This document shows positions 26,245-34,637 of a stretch of DNA of 64,000 bases, in pieces (position 1 is the first letter of the stretch; each line of letters begins with the position of its first letter). The stretch is from Chitinophagaceae bacterium (lineage in GTDB: Bacteria > Bacteroidota > Bacteroidia > Chitinophagales > Chitinophagaceae): NCBI GenBank assembly GCA_016720585.1, contig JADKKH010000006.1, forward strand, positions 297,094 to 361,093. The letters are read 5' to 3'. A program made the translations under genes and the position numbers. The notes under the pieces are model-generated. The model was not told the origin of the DNA. It saw nothing but the letters and a program-made list of their open reading frames with translations, and did no database searches.

Positions 26245-27333
26245 ATGAAATGTAATTTTTTTTTATTTTTCATTCCGGTCTTTGTCACGGCGCAATCTCC
26301 GGGAGATTCCCTGCATTTAGATTCATTATTCCAGTCCTATTTTTTACCGGGTGAACCAGGCGGTGCCGTGTTATTGGTCAAAGAAAATAAGATCATTTAT
26401 CAAAGAGGGTTTGGACTTGTAAATACACATGCGAAAAAACCGGTCACTACAAAAACCTTATTTAATATTGGCTCTATCAGTAAAACCTTTGTGGCCTATG
26501 GAATTCTAAGACTGGCGCAGGAGAAAAAATTGTCTCTGGATGATGAACTGGACCGGTACTTTCCGGATTTTAAAAAAAAATATATAGCCTGGAAAGTAAA
26601 ATTAATTCACCTGCTTACGCATACATCCGGTATTCCGGATAGCCGAAGGGTAAAAGAAGAGCATGATTTTTACCTGACTGCTAAGGATGAAGAAAATTTT
26701 GCTCCCTTAAAGCAAACAGAAAAACTGGAATTTGAGCCAGGAACAAAATACCGGTATTCCAACCCGGCTTTTAATGGTCTTGCCCTTATCATTGAACAGG
26801 TTACCGGAAGGAAATGGCAGGACTATATTCGTGAAATCATTTTTCAACCTTCCGGGATGCTTAGTTCTACGATCACTGATGGCCCTTATCCCGAAACAAA
26901 CGTGGCCCATGGTTATATAAAAAATAAGGAGGGGGGATTTGATGAACTTGATTATGGGGAGGAGCCCACATTTGCAGCAGCCGGGAATGGGGGTGTGTGG
27001 AGTAGTGTGGAAGAACTATGGAAATATGAACAGGCTATTCAGCAGCATATTTTCCTGGATAGTAACCGGATCACTCAATCCAGGACAGTTTATCTTTTTC
27101 CGGATTGGAAAGATTCAACAACTTCAAAACTCGGACTTAGTTGGTTTATAACCAGGGAGATGAATCAGGATATAACAGGACATACAGGGTCCCAGGGCGG
27201 TTTTATCAGTGATTATTGCTGGTTGCCAGAAAAGAAGATTTTTTATGTCTTATTGTGTAATACGCCCAAACCTATCCGGGAGATACGCCATAATTTATTT
27301 ATAGCATTAGAACACAATAACTGGCTCGATTAA
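26245..27333 (+). CDS. Exported serine hydrolase, beta-lactamase / PBP4-like family
   Basis: This 362-residue protein has a short signal peptide (FFLFFIPVFVTAQS). The class C-type motifs are complete: SxxK as SISK (Ser77, Lys80), YxN as YSN (Tyr171, Asn173) and HTG (from residue 313). LLTHTSGIPD is also typical. Family members include esterases, D-amino-peptidases and peptidoglycan-related enzymes; true beta-lactamase activity is not implied. It starts 16 bp after the preceding small gene. Confidence 0.92.
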   Translation: MKCNFFLFFIPVFVTAQSPGDSLHLDSLFQSYFLPGEPGGAVLLVKENKIIYQRGFGLVNTHAKKPVTTKTLFNIGSISKTFVAYGILRLAQEKKLSLDDELDRYFPDFKKKYIAWKVKLIHLLTHTSGIPDSRRVKEEHDFYLTAKDEENFAPLKQTEKLEFEPGTKYRYSNPAFNGLALIIEQVTGRKWQDYIREIIFQPSGMLSSTITDGPYPETNVAHGYIKNKEGGFDELDYGEEPTFAAAGNGGVWSSVEELWKYEQAIQQHIFLDSNRITQSRTVYLFPDWKDSTTSKLGLSWFITREMNQDITGHTGSQGGFISDYCWLPEKKIFYVLLCNTPKPIREIRHNLFIALEHNNWLD

Positions 27334-27450
27334 CCATCCCCAAATACCCAAACTGGCTCAAAAAAATAGGTTAACTTTCTAAAAGGATAGCCCTTCAGGG
27401 GCAACCATTTAACCCAAAAACACGATTTTTAAACGAAACACAACTAAAAT

Positions 27451-28035
27451 TTGCTATCAGCAGATGAATTGACCTGTCATGTTGAGGCTTGTGCCCTTAA
27501 CAACCGGGAGAGCCAAAGAATTTTATACAGCTCTTTCTACGGGTATGCTATGGCTATATGTGACCGGTACGCTAAAAAGCAGGAAGATGCGGTAGAAATT
27601 TTAAATGATGGGTTTTTGAAAATTTTTAAAGAAATACACCATTACAAGCCGGCCTATGCGGATGTTGTCAGTTCTTTTAAAGGATGGTTACGGAAGATCA
27701 TGGTATATACAGCTATCGATCATTTTCGGAAAAACCAAAAACACCAGCTGGTAACACAGTTAGATAATGTTGTGTACCAGGTGGAGACCATACAGGAGGA
27801 TGCTATCGATAAATTATCTTATGAAGAAATTATCCGGGCTATACAGGGTTTATCACCGGGGTATAGAACTGTTTTTAATCTTTTTATTATTGAAGGGTTG
27901 AGCCATGATGAAATTGCCGGGAAACTGGGCATATCCACCGGCACATCCAAGTCAAATCTTTCAAAAGCGCGGAGACAATTGCAGAAAATCTTATTTAAAC
28001 AAAACGAAATTCAAGTTGCCAGGAATGCAGTCTGA
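27451..28035 (+). CDS. ECF-type RNA polymerase sigma-70 factor
   Basis: This 194-residue sigma factor has region 2 at about 25-95 (RYAKKQEDAVEILNDGFLKIFKEI; FKGWLRKIMVYTAIDHFRK). Region 4 lies at about 130-185 (LSPGYRTVFNLFIIEGLSHDEIAGKLGI). No ATG fits the N-terminus, and a stop lies directly upstream in frame, so TTG at 27451 is the likely start. The next gene begins within a few bases of its end and is probably its regulator. Target promoters are unknown; the adjacent SprB-repeat lipoprotein is a candidate. Confidence 0.9.
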   Translation: MLSADELTCHVEACALNNRESQRILYSSFYGYAMAICDRYAKKQEDAVEILNDGFLKIFKEIHHYKPAYADVVSSFKGWLRKIMVYTAIDHFRKNQKHQLVTQLDNVVYQVETIQEDAIDKLSYEEIIRAIQGLSPGYRTVFNLFIIEGLSHDEIAGKLGISTGTSKSNLSKARRQLQKILFKQNEIQVARNAV

Positions 28036-28039
28036 AAAA

Positions 28040-29431
28040 ATGAATATTAAAATCAGGGAAGCGGCTGAAAACCACCACCCGGCTTATGATGAAAAAGCCT
28101 GGGAGAAGATGGAAAAGTTGCTGGACAAACATCTTCCACAAAAAAAAGATGACCGGAGAAGGATTATTTTCTTCCTGTTGTTGTTTTTATTATTGGGAGG
28201 CGGTGCCGCCACTTTATTTTTTGCAGGGAAAAACCCGAAGGATAATCCTTTATCAAAAGCGGTTACTCAGCCTGCTGCTCCGGTAACCAATATGCCTTCC
28301 TCCGTAAATAATGAAACAACGGGGACTGAAAAAAATAGCACGGCAATTACTGATGTTACTAAAACACCTGCAGGCAGTAACATCCCGGATAATACAACAC
28401 ATGCCGTTAACCATACAGCAATTTCAGGAACGTCTGCTATTCCGGAAAGTATAGGTGTAGCAAAAGAACAAAAGAAAAATACAGGAATCACCCGGGTAGT
28501 GGGTACAAAAAAAACCAGTTCTCCTCCTTCAGCCACTGAGGGGAATAAGCAGGTTACCGGGGTGGATGTAAAAAATAATTTCCAGGTACCCGGTCTTTTT
28601 GATCCGGCAAAAGCCCCTGATAACAATTCTATCATTGCTGTTACTCCCGCTTTGAAAAACCCCGAAACAATTCAACCAGCAGTTGACCCGCATGAAAATA
28701 ATCAATCCAAATCTGAAATAAATAAACCGGTACATAAAGAAGAAACGACCCTAGATAAGAGCCCGGCGGCAACAACCGTCAAAATAAAAAATAAAAAAAG
28801 AAGTTCATTTTCCCTGAATTTTTCTGCAGGTCCGGATGTTAGTGCCACCAGTTCGGGCAAACCCGGTAAGATGAAACTGCTTGCAGGATTGGGGCTGGGT
28901 TATACATTTAAAGACAGGTTAAGTATCCGGACCGGGTTTTATGTGGCAGATAAAGTTTACACAGCCTTGCCGGAGGATTATCATCCACCGGCCCGTTTCT
29001 ATTATTATTATCCCAACCTGGAGAAGATAGATGCCAGTTGCAGGGTTTATGAAATACCGGTAAACCTAAGTTACCATTTCGGTCATACCGCTAAGCAAAG
29101 CTGGTTCGTTTCTTCCGGTGTCTCTTCTTACCTTATGAAGAAGGAAGCCTATAATTATTTTTACAAATCATCACCAACATCACCAACCATAAGCCGGAAG
29201 CGTACGATGCAGGGCGTAAACAAACATTATTTTTCAGTGTTTAATTTATCTGCGGGTTATCAGAAAAACATCAGCAAATCAGTTTCTGTTACTGTAGAAC
29301 CCTATATCAGAGTGCCATTAAGTGGTGTAGGTTATGGAAAGGTCAAACTTAATAGTTCGGGTGTACTGTTTACATTCGGGATCAAGCCATTTGAACTTTT
29401 TAAGAAGAATCCTGATGCACGCCGTAAATAA
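28040..29431 (+). CDS. Membrane-tethered putative sigma regulator with barrel-like C-terminal domain
   Basis: I chose ATG 28040, 4 bp after the sigma-factor stop, because the N-terminus MNIKIREAAE...AYDEKAWEKMEKLL looks like the short cytoplasmic head of these proteins. ATG 28025 overlaps the sigma gene by 11 nt and is the alternative. The 463-residue product has a helical head (1-40), one TM helix (about 42-62) and a long T/P/N-rich linker (65-260). The C-terminal beta-rich region (about 260-455) resembles PorT/OMP_b-brl barrels, with alternating strands and FSLNFSAGPDV, LLAGLGLGYTF and LFTFGIKPF. The head may bind the sigma factor; no zinc motif is seen. That role is inferred from context. 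Confidence 0.78.
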   Translation: MNIKIREAAENHHPAYDEKAWEKMEKLLDKHLPQKKDDRRRIIFFLLLFLLLGGGAATLFFAGKNPKDNPLSKAVTQPAAPVTNMPSSVNNETTGTEKNSTAITDVTKTPAGSNIPDNTTHAVNHTAISGTSAIPESIGVAKEQKKNTGITRVVGTKKTSSPPSATEGNKQVTGVDVKNNFQVPGLFDPAKAPDNNSIIAVTPALKNPETIQPAVDPHENNQSKSEINKPVHKEETTLDKSPAATTVKIKNKKRSSFSLNFSAGPDVSATSSGKPGKMKLLAGLGLGYTFKDRLSIRTGFYVADKVYTALPEDYHPPARFYYYYPNLEKIDASCRVYEIPVNLSYHFGHTAKQSWFVSSGVSSYLMKKEAYNYFYKSSPTSPTISRKRTMQGVNKHYFSVFNLSAGYQKNISKSVSVTVEPYIRVPLSGVGYGKVKLNSSGVLFTFGIKPFELFKKNPDARRK

Positions 29432-29492
29432 TTTTTGATTCCAGTAGGCAACCTGTTTTTACAAGCATACGATAGGTTAAAAAAATCTGCTT

Positions 29493-30821
29493 GTGAAACA
29501 GTTTAAAACTTTTCGTTTTTTTTACGCTGCCTTGTTTTCCGTAATAGTTATTTATTCCTGTAGTAAAGGAGGCGGTGGCGGGACAACACCAAACCCCTGT
29601 TCTGGTGTAACCATTACCGTTAGTGGAACCACTTCTAATCCTACTACGCTTGCAGCCAGTGATGGAAGCATTACCGTTTCTGCTTCCGGAGGTTCCGGGT
29701 TTACATACAGTATTAATGGAGGAGCTTTTCAGTCTTCCGGAAGTTTTACCAACCTGGCAGCCGGCACTTATTCCATTGTAGGTAAAAGCAGTGCCGGTTG
29801 TACAGGATCTGCCTCTTTTATTCTGACTGCACCGAATCCCTGTGCCGGTGTAACAATAACGGTAAGTGGTACTGTCACAAACCCAACAGCTCCGGGTGCA
29901 ACAAACGGTAGCATTGCTGCTTCGGCTTCGGGTAGTTCAGGATTTACATTCAGTATCAACGGTGGCGCCTTCCAGGCTTCGGGTAATTTTAGCAACCTGG
30001 GTGCCGGTGCTTATAATATTATCGCAAAAGACCTGAACGGATGTTTGGGCTCAGCTAATTTTACATTAGCAGCTCCGAATCCCTGTGCAGGTATTACGAT
30101 AACGGTAACAGCTACGCTAACCAATCCAACAGCTCCCGGTGCTACCAATGGCAGCATTGCTGCAGCAGCATCGGGAAGCACGGGCTTTACTTTCAGTATA
30201 AATGGAGGAATATTCCAGGCATCAGGAATTTTTAATAACCTGGGTGCGGGCACTTATACTATTGTGGCCAAAGATCTGAATGGATGTTCGGGTACAGCTA
30301 ATTTTACTTTAACGGTGCCCAATCCCTGTGCAGGAGTAACGATTACAGTCACTACAACTTTTGTTGGCAATACACCCTGCGGAGCCACCAATACGGGTAG
30401 TATCACAGCATCTGCATCCGGAGGAACAGGTGTGTATACCTATAATCTTAATGGCGGTGCGTTCCAGGCATCAAATATTTTTCCAAATCTTCCGGCGGGC
30501 AATTATACAGTCATCGCTAAAGATGGTAATGGATGTACTGGAACAACAATAGAAACAATACCCAATTTACCTGCCGGACCTCTATTCTCTTTGGTAAGGG
30601 GTGTATTGCAGGCCAATTGCGTGACTTGCCATAATTCAGTATTGGCAGAAGGAGGTATGAACTGGACTGTTGATTGTAACATTGTCACTTTTAAAGACAG
30701 GATAGAGGCCAGGGCCGTAAATGCTAATCCTTCGGCAATGCCTCCAACAGGATTATTACCGGCCTCAGAACGTCAGAAAATAACTAACTGGATTAATGCC
30801 GGAGGCAGGTACACTGATTAA
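29493..30821 (+). CDS. Lipoprotein with four SprB-like repeats and a c-type haem-binding motif
   Basis: Starting at GTG 29493, this 442-residue protein has a lipoprotein signal (VIVIYSC, Cys23) and a glycine run. Four tandem repeats of about 81 residues follow, each opening NPC(S/A)G(V/I)TITV. They begin at residues 34, 115, 196 and 277 and carry the SprB-repeat core SGGxxPYxYxxNGGxFQxSxxFxNLxAGxYxIxxKDxxGC in variant form. The last 80 residues hold CVTCH (Cys376, Cys379, His380) and end in a helix ERQKITNWINAGG, as in single-haem cytochrome-like tails. It is probably a surface-exposed redox or adhesion protein. It follows the sigma/regulator pair by 61 bp. Confidence 0.85.
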   Translation: MKQFKTFRFFYAALFSVIVIYSCSKGGGGGTTPNPCSGVTITVSGTTSNPTTLAASDGSITVSASGGSGFTYSINGGAFQSSGSFTNLAAGTYSIVGKSSAGCTGSASFILTAPNPCAGVTITVSGTVTNPTAPGATNGSIAASASGSSGFTFSINGGAFQASGNFSNLGAGAYNIIAKDLNGCLGSANFTLAAPNPCAGITITVTATLTNPTAPGATNGSIAAAASGSTGFTFSINGGIFQASGIFNNLGAGTYTIVAKDLNGCSGTANFTLTVPNPCAGVTITVTTTFVGNTPCGATNTGSITASASGGTGVYTYNLNGGAFQASNIFPNLPAGNYTVIAKDGNGCTGTTIETIPNLPAGPLFSLVRGVLQANCVTCHNSVLAEGGMNWTVDCNIVTFKDRIEARAVNANPSAMPPTGLLPASERQKITNWINAGGRYTD

Positions 30822-30854
30822 TATGAAAAACATGTTGATGTGATGTGTCCTTTT

Positions 30855-30890
30855 AAGAGGTTTTCTGAAAAATGAAAACCTCTTTTTATT
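30855..30890. terminator. Bidirectional hairpin terminator
   Basis: An 11-bp stem AAGAGGTTTTC / GAAAACCTCTT with an 8-nt loop is followed by a T-rich tract. It is shared by the SprB-repeat gene and the convergent ubiX gene, and it overlaps the ubiX 3' end. Confidence 0.8.
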
Positions 30891-31443
30891 TTCCCCAGCG
30901 AAATGTTTTAATATCAAAACCGGCGAGGTCAAGCACACGGTCAACTACCGTTGCGGCCACTTCTTCCAGTGTTGTAGGGCGACTATAAAAAGAGGGCGTT
31001 GCGGGACATATAATTCCACCGGCAAGTGTGACGGTTTCCATATTCCTGATATGAATAAGATTGTAGGGCGTATCTCTAATCACACAGATCAATTTTCTTC
31101 TTTCCTTTAAAATAACATCTGCAGCCCGGGTAACCAGGTCATTTGAAACGCCTGTGGCTATACGGCCTAAAGTACCCATCGAACAAGGGATAATGATCAT
31201 GGTATCATATTGCCCGGAACCGGAGGCAAAGGGAGCCGAAAAATCAGAGGTACTGTAGAATTTTGCCGGGAAATTTTTCCAGGAATCAGTATCTAATTCC
31301 GTTTGCCAAACCAGTTTTGCATTGTCCGACATCACAATGGACAATTCTTCCCATTGATTTTGCGCTGCAGAAATCTTTTTCAGCAGGGTTTCTGCGTATA
31401 TCGAGCCACTGGCACCGGTTATGGCAATCACTGTTTTTTTCAT
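30886..31443 (-). CDS. ubiX: UbiX-family flavin prenyltransferase
   Basis: This 185-residue protein has the flavodoxin-like UbiX/Pad1 signature AITGASGSIYAETLL, the PCSMGTLGRIATG motif and RETTPYN-like VIRDTPYNLIHIRNM. It makes prenylated FMN, the cofactor of UbiD-type decarboxylases. No ubiD gene is in the window. It is transcribed alone, toward the shared terminator. Confidence 0.9.
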   Translation of the reverse strand: MKKTVIAITGASGSIYAETLLKKISAAQNQWEELSIVMSDNAKLVWQTELDTDSWKNFPAKFYSTSDFSAPFASGSGQYDTMIIIPCSMGTLGRIATGVSNDLVTRAADVILKERRKLICVIRDTPYNLIHIRNMETVTLAGGIICPATPSFYSRPTTLEEVAATVVDRVLDLAGFDIKTFRWGK

Positions 31444-31703
31444 AATACTGATACCCCGAATTTGAAAAGCAGGCTAAGTTAAATTAATCCGGCAATTGTT
31501 CCTGTAGATCCTGAATGGCCGTAAAAGGCCAAATTACGCTGTTTAGACATTGAGTATAATCAATATTTTGTGTTTTGAGCACATAATTCCCGGTTTGGAC
31601 CTAAAAATGACGGCCCCATGTTCTGTGTTATCTTATTATTAACGATATTAGCTTTGAATTTTCATAGGATAAGGTTTAATGGTTAATGGTTTTTGATTAG
31701 GGC

Positions 31704-31730
31704 CCCCGACTTTCGAGTCGGGGTTCTTTT
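31704..31730 (+). terminator. Orphan intrinsic terminator in the ubiX-S9 peptidase gap
   Basis: A perfect 8-bp stem CCCCGACT / AGTCGGGG with a TTCG tetraloop is followed by TTCTTTTTT on the plus strand. No plus-strand gene precedes it: ubiX and the S9 gene both lie on the minus strand. A TAGCTTTG box (31649-31656) upstream could start a short transcript. The rest of the 31444-31824 gap shows nothing recognised. Confidence 0.55.
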
Positions 31731-31824
31731 TTACCCCTAACTCCCGCAGGTGGTCTGCCAAAAAGTGCCAGCCAACTCTTTTCCAGTTTTAAAAAGGACC
31801 CGGTACCCTAAAAAATAATTCCCG

Positions 31825-34002
31825 TCAGAATCCTTTCGGCTGTTTAGCGGGTTGGCTGGGTTTCTGTGTGTTTTCGTTACCCATATTCTCCATTATCCAG
31901 TTGGTCATTTTGCTCCAAAGATGAAATGTGGTATTATCCACCTTGCCGGAAATGCCATGATTTTTATTGGGATAATAAGCACTTTCAAAATCAATATTAC
32001 TTTTTACCAATGCCGAAATCATTTGTGTGGCGTTTTGAAAATGTACATTGTCATCTGCCATGCCATGTATGATCAGGTATTTGCCTTTAATCTTATTGGT
32101 ATGGTTGATGGGTGAATTATCATCATACCCCTTAGGGTTTTCCTGGGGGGTGCGCATATACCTTTCGGTATAAATATTATCATAGTATCTCCAGGAAGTA
32201 ACCGGAGCAACGGACACGGCTGCACTGAATACTTCATTCCCTTTGGTGATGGCTAAGGCACTCATAAAGCCCCCATAGCTCCAGCCCCAATGCCCGATAT
32301 TATTTTTATCCACGAATGACATGTTACCGATATATTTTGCCGCATCTACCTGGTCTTCCATTTCAAATTTACCCAGTTGGAGATAGGTTTTCTTTTTAAA
32401 TTCCTCTCCACGAAATCCGGTTCCGGTGTTATCAACACTTACTACAATAAAACCTTTCTGGGCCAGCAGCTGATGCCAGAAACTGACCGCGCCAAATCGG
32501 TTGCCCACTTGTTGTGAACCCGGTCCGCCATAGTTACAGAACAATACCGGGTATTTTTTTGAGGGATCAAAACCAGCCGGCTTCAGCATCCAGCCATTCA
32601 AGGTGTCACCTTTGCTATTGGGTACCCGGATGAACTCCGCTTTGCCAATGCCATAGGCACTTAATGTATCCTTCAGCTTTTTATTTTCATCGATTGTTTT
32701 TATTACAGCCGTACTGATCGCATTCTTTTTATCAATCGAAATAGTATTCAGGGTTACTGACTGCGGTGTGTTCAGGTCTGATTTGAAATCATAGAATTGA
32801 GTAAAGTTGTCATTCAATACAACCCGGTGCCAGGCTTCGCCTTGTGTCAGCTGCGTCGTTTTAGTTCCTGCAAAATCAGTAACAAATAAATTTCTGTCCA
32901 TAGGCCTGGGGTAAGCCATCGTATAAAATACCCGTTTGTTTACTTCATCAACACCGTCTATCGCGGTAACTTCAAAATGGCCTTTGCTGATCTGTGTTTT
33001 TGTTTTGCCATCCAGGCTGTACATATAAATATGATTGAAGCCATTCATTTCGCTGGTAAAAAGATAGTTCCGGCCATCTTTCATAAATTGCCAGTCATCA
33101 TTAATGTCTATATAATATTTATTTTTTTCTTCGTACAGGATATTGCTGGCGCCTGTTTGTGCATTTGTCAATAGAAGTTTCAGGTTATCCTGGTGGCGGT
33201 TCATCCAGAATACCACCAATGCATTGTCCTCCGTGGTCCATTTGATCCGGGGAATATAAATATCGCCGGTTTCATACTGTGCTTTTACATCTTTGCTGTT
33301 GGTCACATCATAAATATGTATTTCCACTTTGGAGTTATCTTCACCGGCTTTGGGATATTTATAACTGTATTGATTATTATAGGTATCATCAAATTGTGTG
33401 AACTGGTATTCTTTCACCCGGGATTCGTCAAAACGGTAATAGGCCAGGTAATTTCCTTTGGGGCTCCACTGGTAGGCCTGGGTAAAACCGAATTCTTCTT
33501 CATAAACCCAATCGCAATTACCGTTAATGATAAAATTCCATTTGCCATCCGTAGTAATGGCCCGGGCACTGTTGCCGGCAATATTATAAAGAAACAGGTT
33601 ATTGTTTTTTACATAGGCTATTTGGCTGCCATCGGGTGACAGGGTGGGGTGCATCAGTTTTTCATCATCCAGCTTAGTTAGTTTTTTGGCTGCCACATCA
33701 TACATATAAACCGTGGCTTTGGAAGAGTGGCGGTAAATCTTTTCAATATTCATCCGGATCAAAACAATATTCGGATTGGCCGTACTGAAAATAATATCTT
33801 CCGGTTGCCCGATGGCATTCCCGGCATCATCGATCAGGTCCTCCGTTTTTATTTCCGGGTCTTTTTTTGCTCCTTCAAAAACGGCTGGTACACGTTCTCC
33901 CCGGAATGTTTCTTTTTTATAAATGTCCTCTAATGTGATGGGTTTTTTCTGCGCCAGGGCAAACAGCGGTAACAGGAACAGGGGCAATAAAAATTTACGC
34001 AT
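31825..34002 (-). CDS. Dipeptidyl-peptidase 4-like S9 family serine peptidase
   Basis: This 725-residue protein has a signal peptide (LLPLFLLPLFALAQ). An N-terminal beta-propeller (DPPIV_N, about 90-440) includes the DPP4-type motif NGNCDWVYEEEF with the N-terminus-binding glutamates. The alpha/beta-hydrolase domain carries Ser575 in GWSYGGF, Asp650 in HGMADDNVHF and His682 in NKNHGISG. It probably releases X-Pro or X-Ala dipeptides in the periplasm. The C-terminus is a short polar tail ending KQPKGF. Confidence 0.94.
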   Translation of the reverse strand: MRKFLLPLFLLPLFALAQKKPITLEDIYKKETFRGERVPAVFEGAKKDPEIKTEDLIDDAGNAIGQPEDIIFSTANPNIVLIRMNIEKIYRHSSKATVYMYDVAAKKLTKLDDEKLMHPTLSPDGSQIAYVKNNNLFLYNIAGNSARAITTDGKWNFIINGNCDWVYEEEFGFTQAYQWSPKGNYLAYYRFDESRVKEYQFTQFDDTYNNQYSYKYPKAGEDNSKVEIHIYDVTNSKDVKAQYETGDIYIPRIKWTTEDNALVVFWMNRHQDNLKLLLTNAQTGASNILYEEKNKYYIDINDDWQFMKDGRNYLFTSEMNGFNHIYMYSLDGKTKTQISKGHFEVTAIDGVDEVNKRVFYTMAYPRPMDRNLFVTDFAGTKTTQLTQGEAWHRVVLNDNFTQFYDFKSDLNTPQSVTLNTISIDKKNAISTAVIKTIDENKKLKDTLSAYGIGKAEFIRVPNSKGDTLNGWMLKPAGFDPSKKYPVLFCNYGGPGSQQVGNRFGAVSFWHQLLAQKGFIVVSVDNTGTGFRGEEFKKKTYLQLGKFEMEDQVDAAKYIGNMSFVDKNNIGHWGWSYGGFMSALAITKGNEVFSAAVSVAPVTSWRYYDNIYTERYMRTPQENPKGYDDNSPINHTNKIKGKYLIIHGMADDNVHFQNATQMISALVKSNIDFESAYYPNKNHGISGKVDNTTFHLWSKMTNWIMENMGNENTQKPSQPAKQPKGF

Positions 34003-34068
34003 ATCTATTGATTTTAAAGGTATAAATGTACTGTATGCGATGGTAAGTCACTTGCCGTACATATAAAA

Positions 34069-34095
34069 GACGGCATCTTTAAGAAAGATGCCGTC
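34069..34095. terminator. Hairpin terminator-like structure
   Basis: A perfect 12-bp stem GACGGCATCTTT / AAAGATGCCGTC with a 3-nt loop is followed by CTTT and preceded by AAAA. It lies upstream of the S9 gene start on the other strand, so its parent transcript is unclear. Confidence 0.5.
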
Positions 34096-34160
34096 CTTTA
34101 AAAGGTTAAAATTAGTTAGATTAAGTATATTATACTAAATCTCGACATTTAATTGGCTTC

Positions 34161-34374
34161 TTACTTTTTTGCCTTGACGCAAAAAAGTAACAAAAAAAGT
34201 CAATCCCGCCGAAGGGCGGGAGAAAAAATGACTAAAAATTACTTCGTAAACCTAAACCCGGCGAACTCGCCGCTGGATTCTTAGATATTCAAGAGGTTGC
34301 TGGCTCAAATCCCGATAGCTATCGGGACCGGCTTTTTAACGGTTTACTACGTAATTTTCTTAACGTCATTTTTT
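34161..34374. repeat. Composite intergenic inverted-repeat element
   Basis: First comes a perfect hairpin TTACTTTTTTGC / GCAAAAAAGTAA (34161-34190), then a CCCGCC/GGGCGGG hairpin. An imperfect inverted repeat of about 32 bp follows, with arms 34223-34252 and 34341-34374 (AAAAAATGAC...GTAAACC pairs with GGTTTAC...GTCATTTTTT). Inside it lies the palindrome CCCGATAGCTATCGGG (34311-34326). The CTTTTTTGCCTTGACGC hairpin type is, from memory, a common Bacteroidota intergenic repeat. No open reading frame is supported. Confidence 0.7.
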
Positions 34375-34435
34375 CGATGCCGGTAGTCCTACAGCTTTGA
34401 GAAAATCCTACTAATCTTAAAAATTTATGTAGTGT

Positions 34436-34637
34436 CAGCCATCCTTCGTTTCACTCAGGATGACAATGAGGCTTTTTATTTCGAATCAGCCATCCTTCGT
34501 TTCACTCAGGATGACAAAGAAGCTTTTATTTTGAATCAGCCATCCTTCGTTTCACTCAGGATGACAATGAGGCTTTTTATTTCGAATCAGCCATCCTTCG
34601 TTTCACTCAGGATGACAAAGAAGCTTTTATTTTGAAT
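34436..34637. repeat. Tandem repeat, two copies of a 101-bp dimer
   Basis: Two units alternate: A (51 bp, 34436-34486 and 34537-34587) and B (50 bp, 34487-34536 and 34588-34637). Both contain CATCCTTCGTTTCACTCAGGATG, a 6-bp hairpin whose reverse strand is the GTCATCCTGAGTGAAACGAAGG sequence common in bacterial intergenic DNA. The dimer copies appear identical. The last B unit overlaps the 3' end of the neighbouring PLP-enzyme gene, including its stop codon. Confidence 0.93.

Noticed and set aside
34300..34330. tRNA-like GGCTCAAATCCCG segment
   Set aside because: No acceptor or anticodon stem can be built around it; it is part of the palindromic element.
34432..34635. Plus-strand ORF of 67 codons over the tandem repeat
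   Set aside because: It consists wholly of the 101-bp repeat read in shifting frames and has no coding features of its own.
34436..34637. CRISPR array
   Set aside because: The units are contiguous tandem repeats without unique spacers, and no cas genes are near.
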